DNA of 64,000 nt from Reichenbachiella agarivorans (GTDB lineage Bacteria; Bacteroidota; Bacteroidia; Cytophagales; Cyclobacteriaceae): positions 346,001 through 410,000 of the forward strand of contig NZ_CP106679.1 of the NCBI RefSeq assembly GCF_025502585.1. Reading direction: 5' to 3'. The notes beneath the pieces are model-generated. The model was not told where the DNA came from. It did not search any database and worked only from the letters and a program-made list of their open reading frames with translations. The position numbers and the translations under genes were made by a program. Below, piece after piece: positions 34,110-43,629 of the stretch (within the stretch, counting starts at the first letter, position 1; every line of letters starts with the position of its first letter).

Positions 34110-37049
34110 ATGAAAGTCTCTCCTAACGAACCCTTTCAATTGATTTATACCTTGTTTGATCACCAGTATCTGGGGTATCTATTCGAGTCATTCGTGATCC
34201 AGCTGGACTCAGAGGGTAGGCTCACATTCTCTCATCAAAATATCTCTGCCAAAAACGCCAAGGAGTTTGCCAGTGGACTGGATGATAACGACTATGAACT
34301 CATCAAGATCATGGACTCGATGCAACCTGACATAGTGGTCAAGCATTTTGAAAAGAAAAAAATCAAGGCAGATGACTTTTTCCTCAAAGTATTTGATCCT
34401 AAAACTGGAGATGAGACCAAGCAAGAACAAATCATCGCACATGTAGAACGCAGAAGATCAAAAATCATGCCTCTACTCAAAGGAAAGCGCCTATTCGAAA
34501 TGGGTAATGATGGTGAACCTGCATGGAAGGAAATCGAAATTCTCAAAGAAGAGGCCAGCGTACTCTTTCATTTCCGAAGAAACGAAGACAACACCCATTA
34601 CTTTCCCACCATCAAGTACCAAGATGAAAAAGTGGATTTTCAATACAAGGGTGCGTACATACTCTGCAATGATCCTGCCTACATTGTGATCGAAAACAAG
34701 CTGTACAGTTTTCAAAAAAATGTGGATGCAAACAAACTGAAGCCTTTTCTAAACAAAAAATTCATTGCCATCCCTCGAAAAATTGAGGACAACTATTATC
34801 GAAAATTTGTAGCTCCGCTTGTCGCATCTTTCGATGTATATGCCAAGGGCTTTGACATCAAAACTGAAAAATACGAATTAGAACCGACTTTGTATTTCTC
34901 AGAGTTAGCCAGCAATGGCGGGCAAGTCGCAACTGATTTATTTGGCAACCAAACCAACAGCAATACATTAGAACTTGAAGAAGCCAAGATCTTGTTTGAA
35001 TTGAAGTTTCAATACGGAAAACATAAATACAAAGCTGACCATAGCCAAGAGGTCAATGTCCATGTAGAAAACGAGGACGATGAATACACCTTTTACCGAA
35101 TCAAACGTGACCTCAGCAAGGAAAACAAGTACCTCAAATTTTTGCAGGAGACGGGCATGCCTCTCAAGTCTTCGCAGAGTACGGTACCACTTGGACAGGC
35201 ATTTTCATGGATCAACGAGTCCAAGAAATTCTTGGAAGACGCTGGGATCAAGTTGATCCAAAACGGCAAGAACATCAAAAAATATTTCCTCGGAAAGTCA
35301 GAAATGACCGTGGAAATTAAAGAAAACATAGACTGGTTTGACGTCCATGCCATTGTCAAGTTTGGAGATTTTGAAATTCCCTTCAAAATCATCCGAAACT
35401 ACATCCTCAAAAATATCAAGGAAATAGAACTGCCCAACGGTGAAATCGCCGTAATTCCGGATGCGTGGTTTGAACAATATTCCGAGCTGATGGCATTCAG
35501 CAACGAGGGCAGCCTCGAAGAGCTACAGTTGCAAAAACATCACATTTCGCTGGTCAAAGAACTAACAGATTCCAACCTTGCCCAGATGAGCCTCAAAGGC
35601 AAGTTGCAAAAACTCAATGATTTTGATAAGATTGACGACTTTGAGATCCCAGAGGGATTCAAAGGTGAATTGCGACCCTATCAAAAAGCTGGTTACAACT
35701 GGATGCGATTCTTGCGATCATATAATCTTGGTGGCTGTCTCGCAGATGACATGGGTTTGGGTAAAACAGTGCAGACTCTGACGCTGCTACAATCTATACA
35801 TGGAGAGCAGGATGCTGGCACGAGCCTCCTGGTCATGCCTACCTCACTGATCTACAACTGGGAAAAAGAAGCTGAAAAATTCACTCCCAATCTCAGAATA
35901 CTCAACTACACAGGAGTCAAGAGAAACAAAGACGTCACCCTGTTTAGTCAATATGATCTGGTGCTTACCTCATACGGTATTGTAAGACAAGACATTGATC
36001 TATTCGAGAAGTTTCATTTTAACTACATCATCTTGGATGAATCCCAGGTCATCAAAAACCCTGAATCCATCATCTCCAAATGCGTAAGAGAATTGCACTC
36101 TTCGAGCAAGTTGATCTTGACAGGCACACCGATAGAAAATACCACATTGGATTTGTGGTCACAAATGTCTTTCGTCAACCCTGGACTTTTGGGAACCAAA
36201 TCTTTCTTCAAAAAGCAATATCAGATTCCTATCGAGAAAAGAAAAGATGAGGACAAGACAAAAAAACTGTACTCACTCATCAATCCTTTTCTACTGAGAA
36301 GAAACAAATCTCAAGTTGCCACTGATCTACCCGAAAAGATAGAAAGCGTGCGCTATTGTACCATGTCACCAGAGCAAGAAGAAGCCTATGAAAAGGTCAA
36401 ATCTGCCTACCGTGACAAAATCATGAAGGAAATCGAGTCAGGAGGTTTAGGAAAGTCGCAGTTTATGATCCTACAAGGGTTAACCAAACTGAGACAAATC
36501 GCCAACCATCCTATGCTGGCTGATGAAACCTACGAAGGAGATTCTGGCAAATTGGAAGACATCAGTTTCATGCTTGACAATGCCATCAACAAGCATCACA
36601 AAATATTGGTGTTTTCACAGTTTGTAAAACATCTAAAAATTGTAGCGCAATACCTCGACGAACAAAAAATCAAATATGCTTACCTAGATGGTTCTACTAA
36701 GGATCGTCAACAGCAAGTGGAGAATTTTCAAAACGATGAGAGCATACAGGTATTCTTGATTTCGTTGAAAGCGGGAGGTCTAGGTCTCAACTTGACCAAG
36801 GCAGAATATGTATTCCTGCTGGACCCGTGGTGGAATCCTGCGATCGAAGCACAAGCCATAGACAGAGCACACAGAATTGGACAGCAAAACAAGGTGTTTA
36901 CTTACCGATTCATCACCAAAAACACCGTTGAAGAAAAAATCATGCTGCTGCAGCAAAACAAGAAACAATTGGCAACAGATTTAATCACGACGGAAGAGAG
37001 TTTTGTAAAGAATCTATCCAAAGCGGATTTGGTAGGCTTACTCGATTAA
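34110..37049 (+). CDS. SNF2-family DEAD/DEAH-box helicase
   Basis: 979 residues. The N-terminal half (1-about 500) is a long domain of unknown role typical of Bacteroidota SNF2 proteins. The helicase core follows: RPYQKAGYNWMRFL (Q-like motif), ADDMGLGKTVQT (Walker A), LVMPTSLIYNWEKEA, the DEAH-like box LDESQVIKN, LTGTPIENT, KILVFSQFVKHL, LDGSTKDRQ, LISLKAGGLGLNLTKA and the arginine-finger motif IDRAHRIGQ. It is expected to be an ATP-driven double-stranded-DNA translocase acting in chromatin-like or repair processes. It overlaps the convergent transglutaminase-like gene by 4 bp at the stops. Nothing points to a phage-defence context. Confidence 0.9.
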   Translation: MKVSPNEPFQLIYTLFDHQYLGYLFESFVIQLDSEGRLTFSHQNISAKNAKEFASGLDDNDYELIKIMDSMQPDIVVKHFEKKKIKADDFFLKVFDPKTGDETKQEQIIAHVERRRSKIMPLLKGKRLFEMGNDGEPAWKEIEILKEEASVLFHFRRNEDNTHYFPTIKYQDEKVDFQYKGAYILCNDPAYIVIENKLYSFQKNVDANKLKPFLNKKFIAIPRKIEDNYYRKFVAPLVASFDVYAKGFDIKTEKYELEPTLYFSELASNGGQVATDLFGNQTNSNTLELEEAKILFELKFQYGKHKYKADHSQEVNVHVENEDDEYTFYRIKRDLSKENKYLKFLQETGMPLKSSQSTVPLGQAFSWINESKKFLEDAGIKLIQNGKNIKKYFLGKSEMTVEIKENIDWFDVHAIVKFGDFEIPFKIIRNYILKNIKEIELPNGEIAVIPDAWFEQYSELMAFSNEGSLEELQLQKHHISLVKELTDSNLAQMSLKGKLQKLNDFDKIDDFEIPEGFKGELRPYQKAGYNWMRFLRSYNLGGCLADDMGLGKTVQTLTLLQSIHGEQDAGTSLLVMPTSLIYNWEKEAEKFTPNLRILNYTGVKRNKDVTLFSQYDLVLTSYGIVRQDIDLFEKFHFNYIILDESQVIKNPESIISKCVRELHSSSKLILTGTPIENTTLDLWSQMSFVNPGLLGTKSFFKKQYQIPIEKRKDEDKTKKLYSLINPFLLRRNKSQVATDLPEKIESVRYCTMSPEQEEAYEKVKSAYRDKIMKEIESGGLGKSQFMILQGLTKLRQIANHPMLADETYEGDSGKLEDISFMLDNAINKHHKILVFSQFVKHLKIVAQYLDEQKIKYAYLDGSTKDRQQQVENFQNDESIQVFLISLKAGGLGLNLTKAEYVFLLDPWWNPAIEAQAIDRAHRIGQQNKVFTYRFITKNTVEEKIMLLQQNKKQLATDLITTEESFVKNLSKADLVGLLD

Positions 37050-37840
37050 TCACCAAAGGCCATCGAAAAGATAAACGAACTGGCGTTTTTGATGCGTTTT
37101 GATGGATAGATACCTTGAGCCACTACGATATATTGGTAGGCCTTTCGAAAGTCTTCTCCATTCAATGCTTTGAGACTCTGATTGTAATAGTGCAAACCTG
37201 CAAGTTCTTTGATGCCCACGCGGTTGTCTATGATGGTAACTTTGCTTGGCTTGCCTCTGCTAAAATCACTAGATACCCCAGCCAATGCTAGTTCCTCATT
37301 GATTCGTTTGGCATCCCCTAGTACCACTGACTTTCGTTCTTCGATCTCTTTAGCATCTGTAGCGAAACCATAGATCGGATCGGTTGCTTCCATCAAAAAT
37401 TCCCTATCCTCAACTTTTACCATCAGATACACATGATAATCCGTCTCAACCACATCATAGGCATAACCCAAATCATCTAAAAACAACGCGAGAAGTGCAG
37501 ACCCCGTCACACAATCATATTTACCAGATACCTCAAAAATCTCACTAAACAACGCTTGCTTTTCATAGTTCTTCAAAAACCGTCTGTGGACTTTGTAAAA
37601 CACGTGCTTCAAAAAAGCTTCATCTGATTTGATAACAGCTTGCTTTTCCTTCAATTTCGCCAACTCATCTACATATCGCTGTTCGATGGCATCAAATTTT
37701 TCTTGTGGCATGTTGCCAAAATCATCCCGAATAAACAATGGCAATTTGGTAATCCCAGTCGGCACAGCAGCACTTACTTGGTCCACTGTGAGAAGCAGAC
37801 AAACAAAAAAGGAGACGATAATGATTCCGAACTTTTGCAC
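37046..37840 (-). CDS. Secreted transglutaminase-like cysteine-protease-fold protein
   Basis: 264 residues starting with GTG, signal peptide MQKFGIIIVSFFVCLLL...SAAV. The middle shows the transglutaminase-like triad: Cys in KYDCVTGSALLALFLDDLG, His in TDYHVYLMVKVEDREF and Asp in LMEATDPIYGF. The last 80 residues resemble a helical repeat (YYNQSLKALNGEDFRKAYQYI). It is probably periplasmic or surface-exposed. The family includes peptidases and cross-linking enzymes; no substrate can be named. Two tandem 11-bp repeats lie 30-51 bp upstream of its start and may be an operator. Confidence 0.72.
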   Translation of the reverse strand: MQKFGIIIVSFFVCLLLTVDQVSAAVPTGITKLPLFIRDDFGNMPQEKFDAIEQRYVDELAKLKEKQAVIKSDEAFLKHVFYKVHRRFLKNYEKQALFSEIFEVSGKYDCVTGSALLALFLDDLGYAYDVVETDYHVYLMVKVEDREFLMEATDPIYGFATDAKEIEERKSVVLGDAKRINEELALAGVSSDFSRGKPSKVTIIDNRVGIKELAGLHYYNQSLKALNGEDFRKAYQYIVVAQGIYPSKRIKNASSFIFSMAFGD

Positions 37841-37869
37841 GACCAGTGATTGTTGTTACCTAAATATAC

Positions 37870-37891
37870 TTAATGTTAAATTAATGTTAAA
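37870..37891. repeat. Two tandem perfect 11-bp repeats
   Basis: TTAATGTTAAA occurs twice head to tail (37870-37880 and 37881-37891), one DNA helical turn apart, upstream of the transglutaminase-like gene and 139-160 bp upstream of the aldehyde dehydrogenase gene. Possible binding site for a dimeric regulator. Confidence 0.5.
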
Positions 37892-38029
37892 ACAATATTA
37901 ACAAATTATTCCCCTTAAAACTATAGGCAAATCGCGTAAATACGGGGATCAATCGCGTTTTAAGCCGATTTTACACTACCTTTTCCGCTAGCACCAATAA
38001 CCAGAACCCCAAAATAAGAGATCAACAAC

Positions 38030-39439
38030 ATGAGAGACACCATCAATAGACTGTTTGTAAATCAACAGAAAAAATCACAGGAACTCAGAATAGCTCCTAT
38101 CGCAGATCGAAAAGCAGAACTAAAGAAACTCAAGAAATGGATTTTGACTCACAAAGACAGAATACGCAAAGCAGTATATACGGATTTGCGCAAACCAGAA
38201 TCAGACATTGACATTACGGAGATCTTTACAGTCACATCGGAGATCAATCATGCGCTGAGAAAACTAAATGTATGGACGGAACCTAAGCGGGTCAGTTCTG
38301 GGTTCACCTACATAGGCACCTCTGCCAAAATCATGTATGAACCCAAAGGTCGTTGTCTCATCATTGCACCTTGGAACTTTCCATTTCAATTGATGGTCTC
38401 ACCCTTGGTCTCTTGCCTGGCGGCTGGCAATACTGCCATCCTCAAGCCCTCAGAAAACACACCTGCTACATCTACATTGATCAAGGAAATGATCTCGGAG
38501 CTCTATGCACCAGAATTAGTCACCGTGGTAGAAGGAGCCATCGAAGAAACCCAAATATTGCTTTCTCTGCCCTTTGACCATATCTTTTTTACTGGTAGTA
38601 CAGCGGTAGGCAAGATCATCATGGCAGCAGCTGCCAAAAATTTGACTTCCGTCACCTTAGAACTAGGAGGAAAATCACCCGTCATCATTGACCAAACAGC
38701 CGATACAGATGATGCGGCACGCAAAATTGTCTGGGGACGCTTTACCAACAACGGTCAAACCTGCATAGCACCTGATTACATTTTCATCCACACACACCAG
38801 CTGGACTCCTTTGTAGCATCAACTAAAAAATACATCGCTCAGCTATTCGATCCTGAGTCACAAGGCATGCGACACGCGGATGGATACTCTAGAATCGTGA
38901 ATGAAAAACAAGCGAATAGATTAGTAGATATTCTCAATGATGCGGTGACCAAAGGAGCAAAAGTAATTGCAGGTGGAGATCATGACGTGACACAAAGGTA
39001 TATTGAACCCACCCTATTGACACATATAGACGAAACCTCCAGAATCTGGCAAGAAGAGATTTTTGGTCCCATCATGCCTATACAAACCTATGATGACCTA
39101 GCAACTGTAATCCAACACATCAACACGCAAGAAAAACCGCTCTCGCTTTATTTATTCTCCAAAAGTAGTGTCACACAAAAACTCATCGAGCAACAAACAT
39201 CGGCAGGTAGCATGGTTATCAATGATGTAGTGATCCAGTATGCACATCCCAACTTACCCTTTGGCGGAGTAAACCACAGTGGGATCGGCAAGTCACATGG
39301 ACATTTTGGATTCTTAGAATTTTCTAATCAAAAATCGATTTTGAAGCAACGTATCGGACTTACCAATGCCTCTCTATTTTATCCTCCAGTTGGTGGCTTC
39401 AAAAAGATACTATTGAAATGGATGATCAATCATTTTTAG
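38030..39439 (+). CDS. Aldehyde dehydrogenase (ALDH3-like, membrane-tailed)
   Basis: 469 residues. NAD(P)-dependent oxidation of an aldehyde to a carboxylic acid. Visible motifs: substrate-pocket IIAPWNFPFQL near residue 113, cofactor GSTAVGK, the general base in LELGGKSP, the catalytic Cys in NNGQTCIAPDY and QEEIFGPIMPI. A hydrophobic/basic C-terminal tail (FYPPVGGFKKILLKWMI) is typical of the ALDH3 group acting on long-chain aldehydes and often membrane-associated. It is monocistronic. A gene remnant on the opposite strand begins 3 bp after its stop. A fatty aldehyde is the likely substrate, but this is from family behaviour only. Confidence 0.9.
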   Translation: MRDTINRLFVNQQKKSQELRIAPIADRKAELKKLKKWILTHKDRIRKAVYTDLRKPESDIDITEIFTVTSEINHALRKLNVWTEPKRVSSGFTYIGTSAKIMYEPKGRCLIIAPWNFPFQLMVSPLVSCLAAGNTAILKPSENTPATSTLIKEMISELYAPELVTVVEGAIEETQILLSLPFDHIFFTGSTAVGKIIMAAAAKNLTSVTLELGGKSPVIIDQTADTDDAARKIVWGRFTNNGQTCIAPDYIFIHTHQLDSFVASTKKYIAQLFDPESQGMRHADGYSRIVNEKQANRLVDILNDAVTKGAKVIAGGDHDVTQRYIEPTLLTHIDETSRIWQEEIFGPIMPIQTYDDLATVIQHINTQEKPLSLYLFSKSSVTQKLIEQQTSAGSMVINDVVIQYAHPNLPFGGVNHSGIGKSHGHFGFLEFSNQKSILKQRIGLTNASLFYPPVGGFKKILLKWMINHF

Positions 39440-39442
39440 TGT

Positions 39443-39544
39443 TTACTTCTCCTCCCGCTCGTAGATCATCTTGCCACGCTCGTCCCATTCACGAATGATG
39501 TAGGATCTGAATTTTCCATCAAAGGGATACAAGTAATATTTTGG
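39443..39544 (-). pseudogene. 33-codon 3' remnant of a YwqK/MORN-like gene (paralogue of the gene at 46537)
   Basis: The minus-strand frame reads YIIREWDERGKMIYEREEK then stop, almost identical to the C-terminus of the intact gene at 46537 (YIIREWDERGKMIYEREE). It opens directly after a stop codon at 39545-39547, so only the tail survives. At DNA level 39449-39493 is identical to 46540-46584 over 45 bp; the next 34 bases contain eight differences, all transitions. It marks the left edge of the AT-rich island, so it is either a decayed paralogue or a duplicated target site. Confidence 0.75.
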
Positions 39545-39671
39545 TTAATTCAATGTAAACAGAAGATGAATAAATTTGATTTCAAATTCGGAATCACTTA
39601 ATTTTAGCCTCCATCCAATAGAGAGCAATCAACTCGATAAAAACAACAATCAATTTACAGCACAATAATAT

Positions 39672-40118
39672 ATGTTAATAGAAAATAGACCAACAGTAAG
39701 TAGTGAATTATTCGATGATGAAGTAGTTATAGTTAATCTGGAAAACGGAAATTATTACTCCTTTGGAGGCTCTGGTATTGATATTTGGAAAATAATAAAA
39801 GATGGTGTCGACCTGCCCAACCTCAAAGAAATATTTGAAAACAAATACATGTTTGACCAAGACCAAAAAAAAGTATTTTCTCAAATAATAAATGAACTAA
39901 TTGAAGAAGGCTTGGTAGTTAAATCAAAAGACCCCTCGGATAAGGTATCCAATGAGTTGATTTTTAAACACGATAGTTTCAAGCCTGCCATCTTAAAGAA
40001 ATTTACTGATATGCAGGATTTGTTATTATTAGATCCGATTCATGACGTTGATGCCACAGGTTGGCCTATGCCTAAAGAAAATCCTTCTATGGACTTGGAC
40101 ACAAACAAAGATGTCTAA
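39672..40118 (+). CDS. PqqD-like protein with conserved-looking C-terminal tail
   Basis: 148 residues. Residues 1-84 form a PqqD-like fold (the RiPP-recognition-element family): FDDEVVIVNLENGNYYSFGGSGIDIWKII, then QIINELIEEGLVV. PqqD domains bind leader peptides and present them to modifying enzymes. Residues 101-148 form an unusual tail containing KKFTDMQDLLLLDP and IHDVDATGWP before an acidic end. The gene starts an operon: its stop overlaps the GT2 start by 8 bp. It is clearly AT-richer than the chromosome around it. The tail may itself be the substrate of the neighbouring enzymes or a docking segment; both are inference. No separate precursor peptide was found. Confidence 0.8.
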   Translation: MLIENRPTVSSELFDDEVVIVNLENGNYYSFGGSGIDIWKIIKDGVDLPNLKEIFENKYMFDQDQKKVFSQIINELIEEGLVVKSKDPSDKVSNELIFKHDSFKPAILKKFTDMQDLLLLDPIHDVDATGWPMPKENPSMDLDTNKDV

Positions 40119-40791
40119 CGTCAAACCACTAGTAAGTGTAATCATAGCGGCATATAATGCAGAAAAGTATATTGAATCAGCTATTGAAAGTATCCTAAAT
40201 CAAACGTACACCAATACCGAAATCATTGTAGTGGATGATGGCTCTACAGACCAAACAGCATCGTTGGTAAAACAATATCCTGTGACCTATTACTTTCAAA
40301 AAAATCAAGGTCAACCTACAGCACTTAATTTTGGGATATCACAAAGTCATGGCTCGTTTTTAGCTTTTAATGATGCTGATGATCTTTGGTCTACAGATAA
40401 GCTTGAGCTTCAATTGGAAGCTTTCTATTCTTGCGCTGACCTAGAGGTTTCATTTGGACTAGTACAACAATTTATCAGTCCAGAATTGACCAAAGAACAA
40501 GCAGCTAGGGTGCATTGCCCTAAAGACCCTATGAATGGATATAGCAAGCAAACTATGCTCATCAAAAAAGCTGCTTTCAACAACATTGGTAGTTTTAATC
40601 CTAGTGTACGTATGGGCGACTTTATTGAATGGTTTGCAATGGCAAAAAGAAATGGTGTAAAATATACAATGGTGGACAAGGTAGTAGCTCACAGAAGATT
40701 ACATCTTGAAAATATGAGCATTCAACAGCGCGACCAAAGAAACAACTTTGCCCAAATCTTGAAACGGCATTTAGATGCACAAAAAAAGTAA
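40111..40791 (+). CDS. Family 2 glycosyltransferase
   Basis: 226 residues from the ATG at 40111. GT-A fold motifs: VSVIIAAYNAEKYIESAIES, VVDDGSTDQTA, FLAFNDADDLW (metal-binding DxD type), and an acceptor-side segment with GDFIEWFAMAKRNG near residue 170. It transfers a sugar from a nucleotide-sugar to an unknown acceptor in the cytoplasm. It overlaps the PqqD-like gene by 8 bp and the ABC exporter gene by 17 bp, so it belongs to the same operon. A role in glycosylating a peptide or lipid exported by that transporter is the simplest reading. Confidence 0.85.
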   Translation: MSNVKPLVSVIIAAYNAEKYIESAIESILNQTYTNTEIIVVDDGSTDQTASLVKQYPVTYYFQKNQGQPTALNFGISQSHGSFLAFNDADDLWSTDKLELQLEAFYSCADLEVSFGLVQQFISPELTKEQAARVHCPKDPMNGYSKQTMLIKKAAFNNIGSFNPSVRMGDFIEWFAMAKRNGVKYTMVDKVVAHRRLHLENMSIQQRDQRNNFAQILKRHLDAQKK

Positions 40792-42454
40792 TTCGCTCAG
40801 CACATGGATAGACTACTTTTCTCTTTATGGCGATAAGAAAAAGTATCTATTGTTTGCCATCATACTCGCAATCATCCAATCGTTTGTATTAATACCTAGT
40901 ACTTATTTTGTACAGCAGATTTTTGATGTTGGCTTGGCGTCCAACAATCTTGGTTTAATTCTCCGCTATTCCATAATGGCTCTTTTTTTGATCCTCATCA
41001 ACCAAGCCTTGTGGCTCTGGGGGAGAAAAATAGTATTAAAAATAACCAAAGAAATAATCGCATCCATCAGATCTGGACTACTAATCGGAATATTACAATC
41101 CGATTACTCTGCTTTCCAAACGTATCAAAAAAATAAACTACATAATCAGATCATTAATGACAGTGAAAGAGTCGATCGGATGAGCAATGCCTTTGTTGCC
41201 ATTTTCATACCTTCCTTTTTCTCCAGTATATGCCTACTAGCTGTTCTTTTTTACCTCAATTGGACATTGAGCATTGTACTACTTCTACTTGGCCCAGCAT
41301 TATGGTTGATGATGAAATTACTAAGAAAAGGAATCAGAGACAACACCAACAATTTCAACAATCATTTCGAAAGGTTCAGTAGCCAATTAAGGTTCATTAT
41401 TCACTATTTTGACCTAATAAAAAGTAGTGCTTTCGAAGAGCAAGAGTCCCAAGAAAAAACAACTACCATTAAAAATCTAAAAGATTCCAGCCAATCTATG
41501 GCTTGGCAACAGGAGCTATTCAAATCGCTGCAAGACATAATAATCTCATGTGTCAGTTTGCTCATACTTGTAATAGGCTGCTTTTTGGTCTTGAATGATC
41601 AGCTTACATTTGGAACCTTGATGTCATTTTATTTTGTACTCTATCTGCTGAGGAGATTTATGTTTAATCTGTCACAATCAATCCCAGAAATACTGTCTGG
41701 GAAGGAATCTCTCGCACCTATCATGGAGTTGACTAAAACCTTGTCTAGTACGAAGGAAGTTTCTGGTACTAAGCTTATAGATCTTGAGAACACATTAGAA
41801 CTAGAGAATATATCCTTTCACTATCCTAGTCAAAAAAGTTTGCTCTCTAAGTTGAATCTTCAAATTCAAAAAGGAAAAACCTATGCAATCATTGGATCCA
41901 ATGGTGTAGGGAAAAGCACTTTAATAAAACTCATTATGGGGTTTTACAAACTCAATCATGGGCAGATATTGATCGACGGGCACCCTCTAACTAAAGTCGA
42001 TATTAAGCATTGGAGAAATCAGATAGGGCTTATTTTTCAGGAATCTTACATCTTTGACCAAACAGTAAAAGAAAACATTCTATATGGATACAATGAAAAT
42101 ATAAGCGACGAAGAACTAGAGCAAATTATCAAACTATCAACCCTAGATCGTGTCATTTCTAAACTACCAAATGGAGTGGATACCCAATTAAATTCAGCTA
42201 TAAACTTGTCTGGAGGAGAAAAGCAAAAAATTGCTATTGCTCGATCTTTGGTTTCACAACCGAACCTACTGATTCTGGACGAACCTACCAACCACCTAGA
42301 TTCCGAATCACTGAAGCAGCTCTATGTTAATTTAAAGAATCTCTGGTTCAAGCCCGCCATACTCATTATTACACACAATAAAGATTTTCTAGATTTGGCC
42401 GATGAGGTTCTTGAACTGAAAGATGGGGTACTACATAAATATGATTTAAAATGA
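40775..42454 (+). CDS. ABC exporter (fused permease-ATPase)
   Basis: 559 residues. A six-helix transmembrane domain (about 20-300) precedes the ATPase: Walker A GSNGVGKS (374-381), signature LSGGEKQ (478-484), Walker B LLILDEP (498-504) and the switch His in LIITHNKD. There is no N-terminal C39 peptidase domain, so it would not itself remove a double-glycine leader. Half-transporters of this kind export peptides, lipids or glycolipids. It overlaps both neighbours (17 and 4 bp), supporting co-translation with the PqqD-like, GT2, nucleotidyltransferase-like and kinase-like proteins. The substrate is probably the product made by those enzymes. Confidence 0.9.
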   Translation: MHKKSNSLSTWIDYFSLYGDKKKYLLFAIILAIIQSFVLIPSTYFVQQIFDVGLASNNLGLILRYSIMALFLILINQALWLWGRKIVLKITKEIIASIRSGLLIGILQSDYSAFQTYQKNKLHNQIINDSERVDRMSNAFVAIFIPSFFSSICLLAVLFYLNWTLSIVLLLLGPALWLMMKLLRKGIRDNTNNFNNHFERFSSQLRFIIHYFDLIKSSAFEEQESQEKTTTIKNLKDSSQSMAWQQELFKSLQDIIISCVSLLILVIGCFLVLNDQLTFGTLMSFYFVLYLLRRFMFNLSQSIPEILSGKESLAPIMELTKTLSSTKEVSGTKLIDLENTLELENISFHYPSQKSLLSKLNLQIQKGKTYAIIGSNGVGKSTLIKLIMGFYKLNHGQILIDGHPLTKVDIKHWRNQIGLIFQESYIFDQTVKENILYGYNENISDEELEQIIKLSTLDRVISKLPNGVDTQLNSAINLSGGEKQKIAIARSLVSQPNLLILDEPTNHLDSESLKQLYVNLKNLWFKPAILIITHNKDFLDLADEVLELKDGVLHKYDLK

Positions 42455-43629
42455 AATCACACATTGATTTTTGGCCATCTAGCCAACAACTATTTTTACT
42501 AAAAGCCTGTACATTGTCAGGAACAGAGGCTATCTCTAATTTTGAAAAATGGCAATTGACACTCGTACTCAATCCTCAAAAAACTGGAGATCAATTGCTC
42601 GCAACTGTATTTGATCAAATTGATGGTGGATCCCAAAGGCTTTTACCTTTACTTCATTACAATTTGCACCTACATCTACCTGACGACCCAATCTTAAAGG
42701 CTATCAAAGGTTACAATAGGTACGTCTGGTCTAAAAATCAAATTATTTTTTTCCAAGTCAAAAAAATAATCAACCTTCTGGATAATCATCAAATCGAACA
42801 CTTTTTTGTTAAAGGAGTTCCTTTGGCAAAGCATTATTATGGCTCTGACGGTATCCGACCTATGTCTGACCTAGATATTGTAGTACATGAGTCTGATGTA
42901 CATGAATTGTGGGATTTACTTTCCCAAGAGGGATGGAAGGATTTGTACTCTAAACAATACGTCGATACCAAGCGACTTGTAGGCAACTCTAGGTGCTTAA
43001 TCAATAATAAAAAAGATGAAATTGATACTCATTGGAGGGTTTTTAAAGACTCCTTTAGTGAGCATGACGAAATAGAATTATGGGAAGACCTTGCTCTACT
43101 AGAAATAGATGGTATGAAAACCAAAATGTTGAACCCAACTTTCCAATTGCTTCACACAATAATCCATGGCATGAGATGGAACGAACTTCCATCTTTTCGT
43201 TGGATATGTGATTCTATGATTATTATAAAAACAGATTCTATCAATTGGGAACAATTATTATCGTTTAGTGAAAAGAGAAAATACAGTCTCCGAATAAGTG
43301 CTGCATTATCTTATCTTCGAGACGAATTTGATGCAGTTATTCCTGATGAGGTATTTGATAGGCTGAATAACATCAAGGTCAGTTCTATTGAAAAGAAATT
43401 CTTCAATAAACTTACGACCAAACATGAAGCACGCTCATTATCTAATGTTCTTCTGCGTCATTACCAATTCAAATTGTACCATGCCAACAACAATGTTTTC
43501 AATGAAATTTGGGTCTATCTAAACCATCATAAGACCAATTGGGGAACAAAAAACGTATTGGCTTCTCTTTTTAGTTTAATTGGCCATAAGATGGGCTTAA
43601 CTAAACACCCTCTGGATAAATTAAAATGA
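42451..43629 (+). CDS. Nucleotidyltransferase-fold protein (NTP_transf_5-like)
   Basis: 392 residues. The central motif FFVKGVPLAKHYYGSDGIRPMSDLDIVV (residues 118-145) contains the Lys-Gly and the paired Asp of the pol-beta-type nucleotidyltransferase fold. The rest, including DEIDTHWRVF near residue 190 and a helical C-terminus, matches the uncharacterised NTP_transf_5 group. Such proteins occur beside lasso-peptide and capsule-like loci; in the paeninodin cluster a similar protein is found with an HPr-kinase-like enzyme. It may add a nucleotide or phosphate-containing group to a peptide or sugar. It overlaps the ABC gene and the kinase-like gene by ATGA each. Confidence 0.8.
   Translation: MKSHIDFWPSSQQLFLLKACTLSGTEAISNFEKWQLTLVLNPQKTGDQLLATVFDQIDGGSQRLLPLLHYNLHLHLPDDPILKAIKGYNRYVWSKNQIIFFQVKKIINLLDNHQIEHFFVKGVPLAKHYYGSDGIRPMSDLDIVVHESDVHELWDLLSQEGWKDLYSKQYVDTKRLVGNSRCLINNKKDEIDTHWRVFKDSFSEHDEIELWEDLALLEIDGMKTKMLNPTFQLLHTIIHGMRWNELPSFRWICDSMIIIKTDSINWEQLLSFSEKRKYSLRISAALSYLRDEFDAVIPDEVFDRLNNIKVSSIEKKFFNKLTTKHEARSLSNVLLRHYQFKLYHANNNVFNEIWVYLNHHKTNWGTKNVLASLFSLIGHKMGLTKHPLDKLK

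Noticed and set aside
34110..37049. SNF2 helicase as part of a phage-defence system
   Set aside because: Neighbours are peptidoglycan, peptidase-like and metabolic genes; no nuclease, methylase or other defence gene is nearby.
39566..39601. 11-codon ORF (MNKFDFKFGIT) just before the PqqD-like gene, considered as a RiPP precursor
   Set aside because: Too short, no recognisable leader or core, and it lies in AT-rich DNA where such frames are common.
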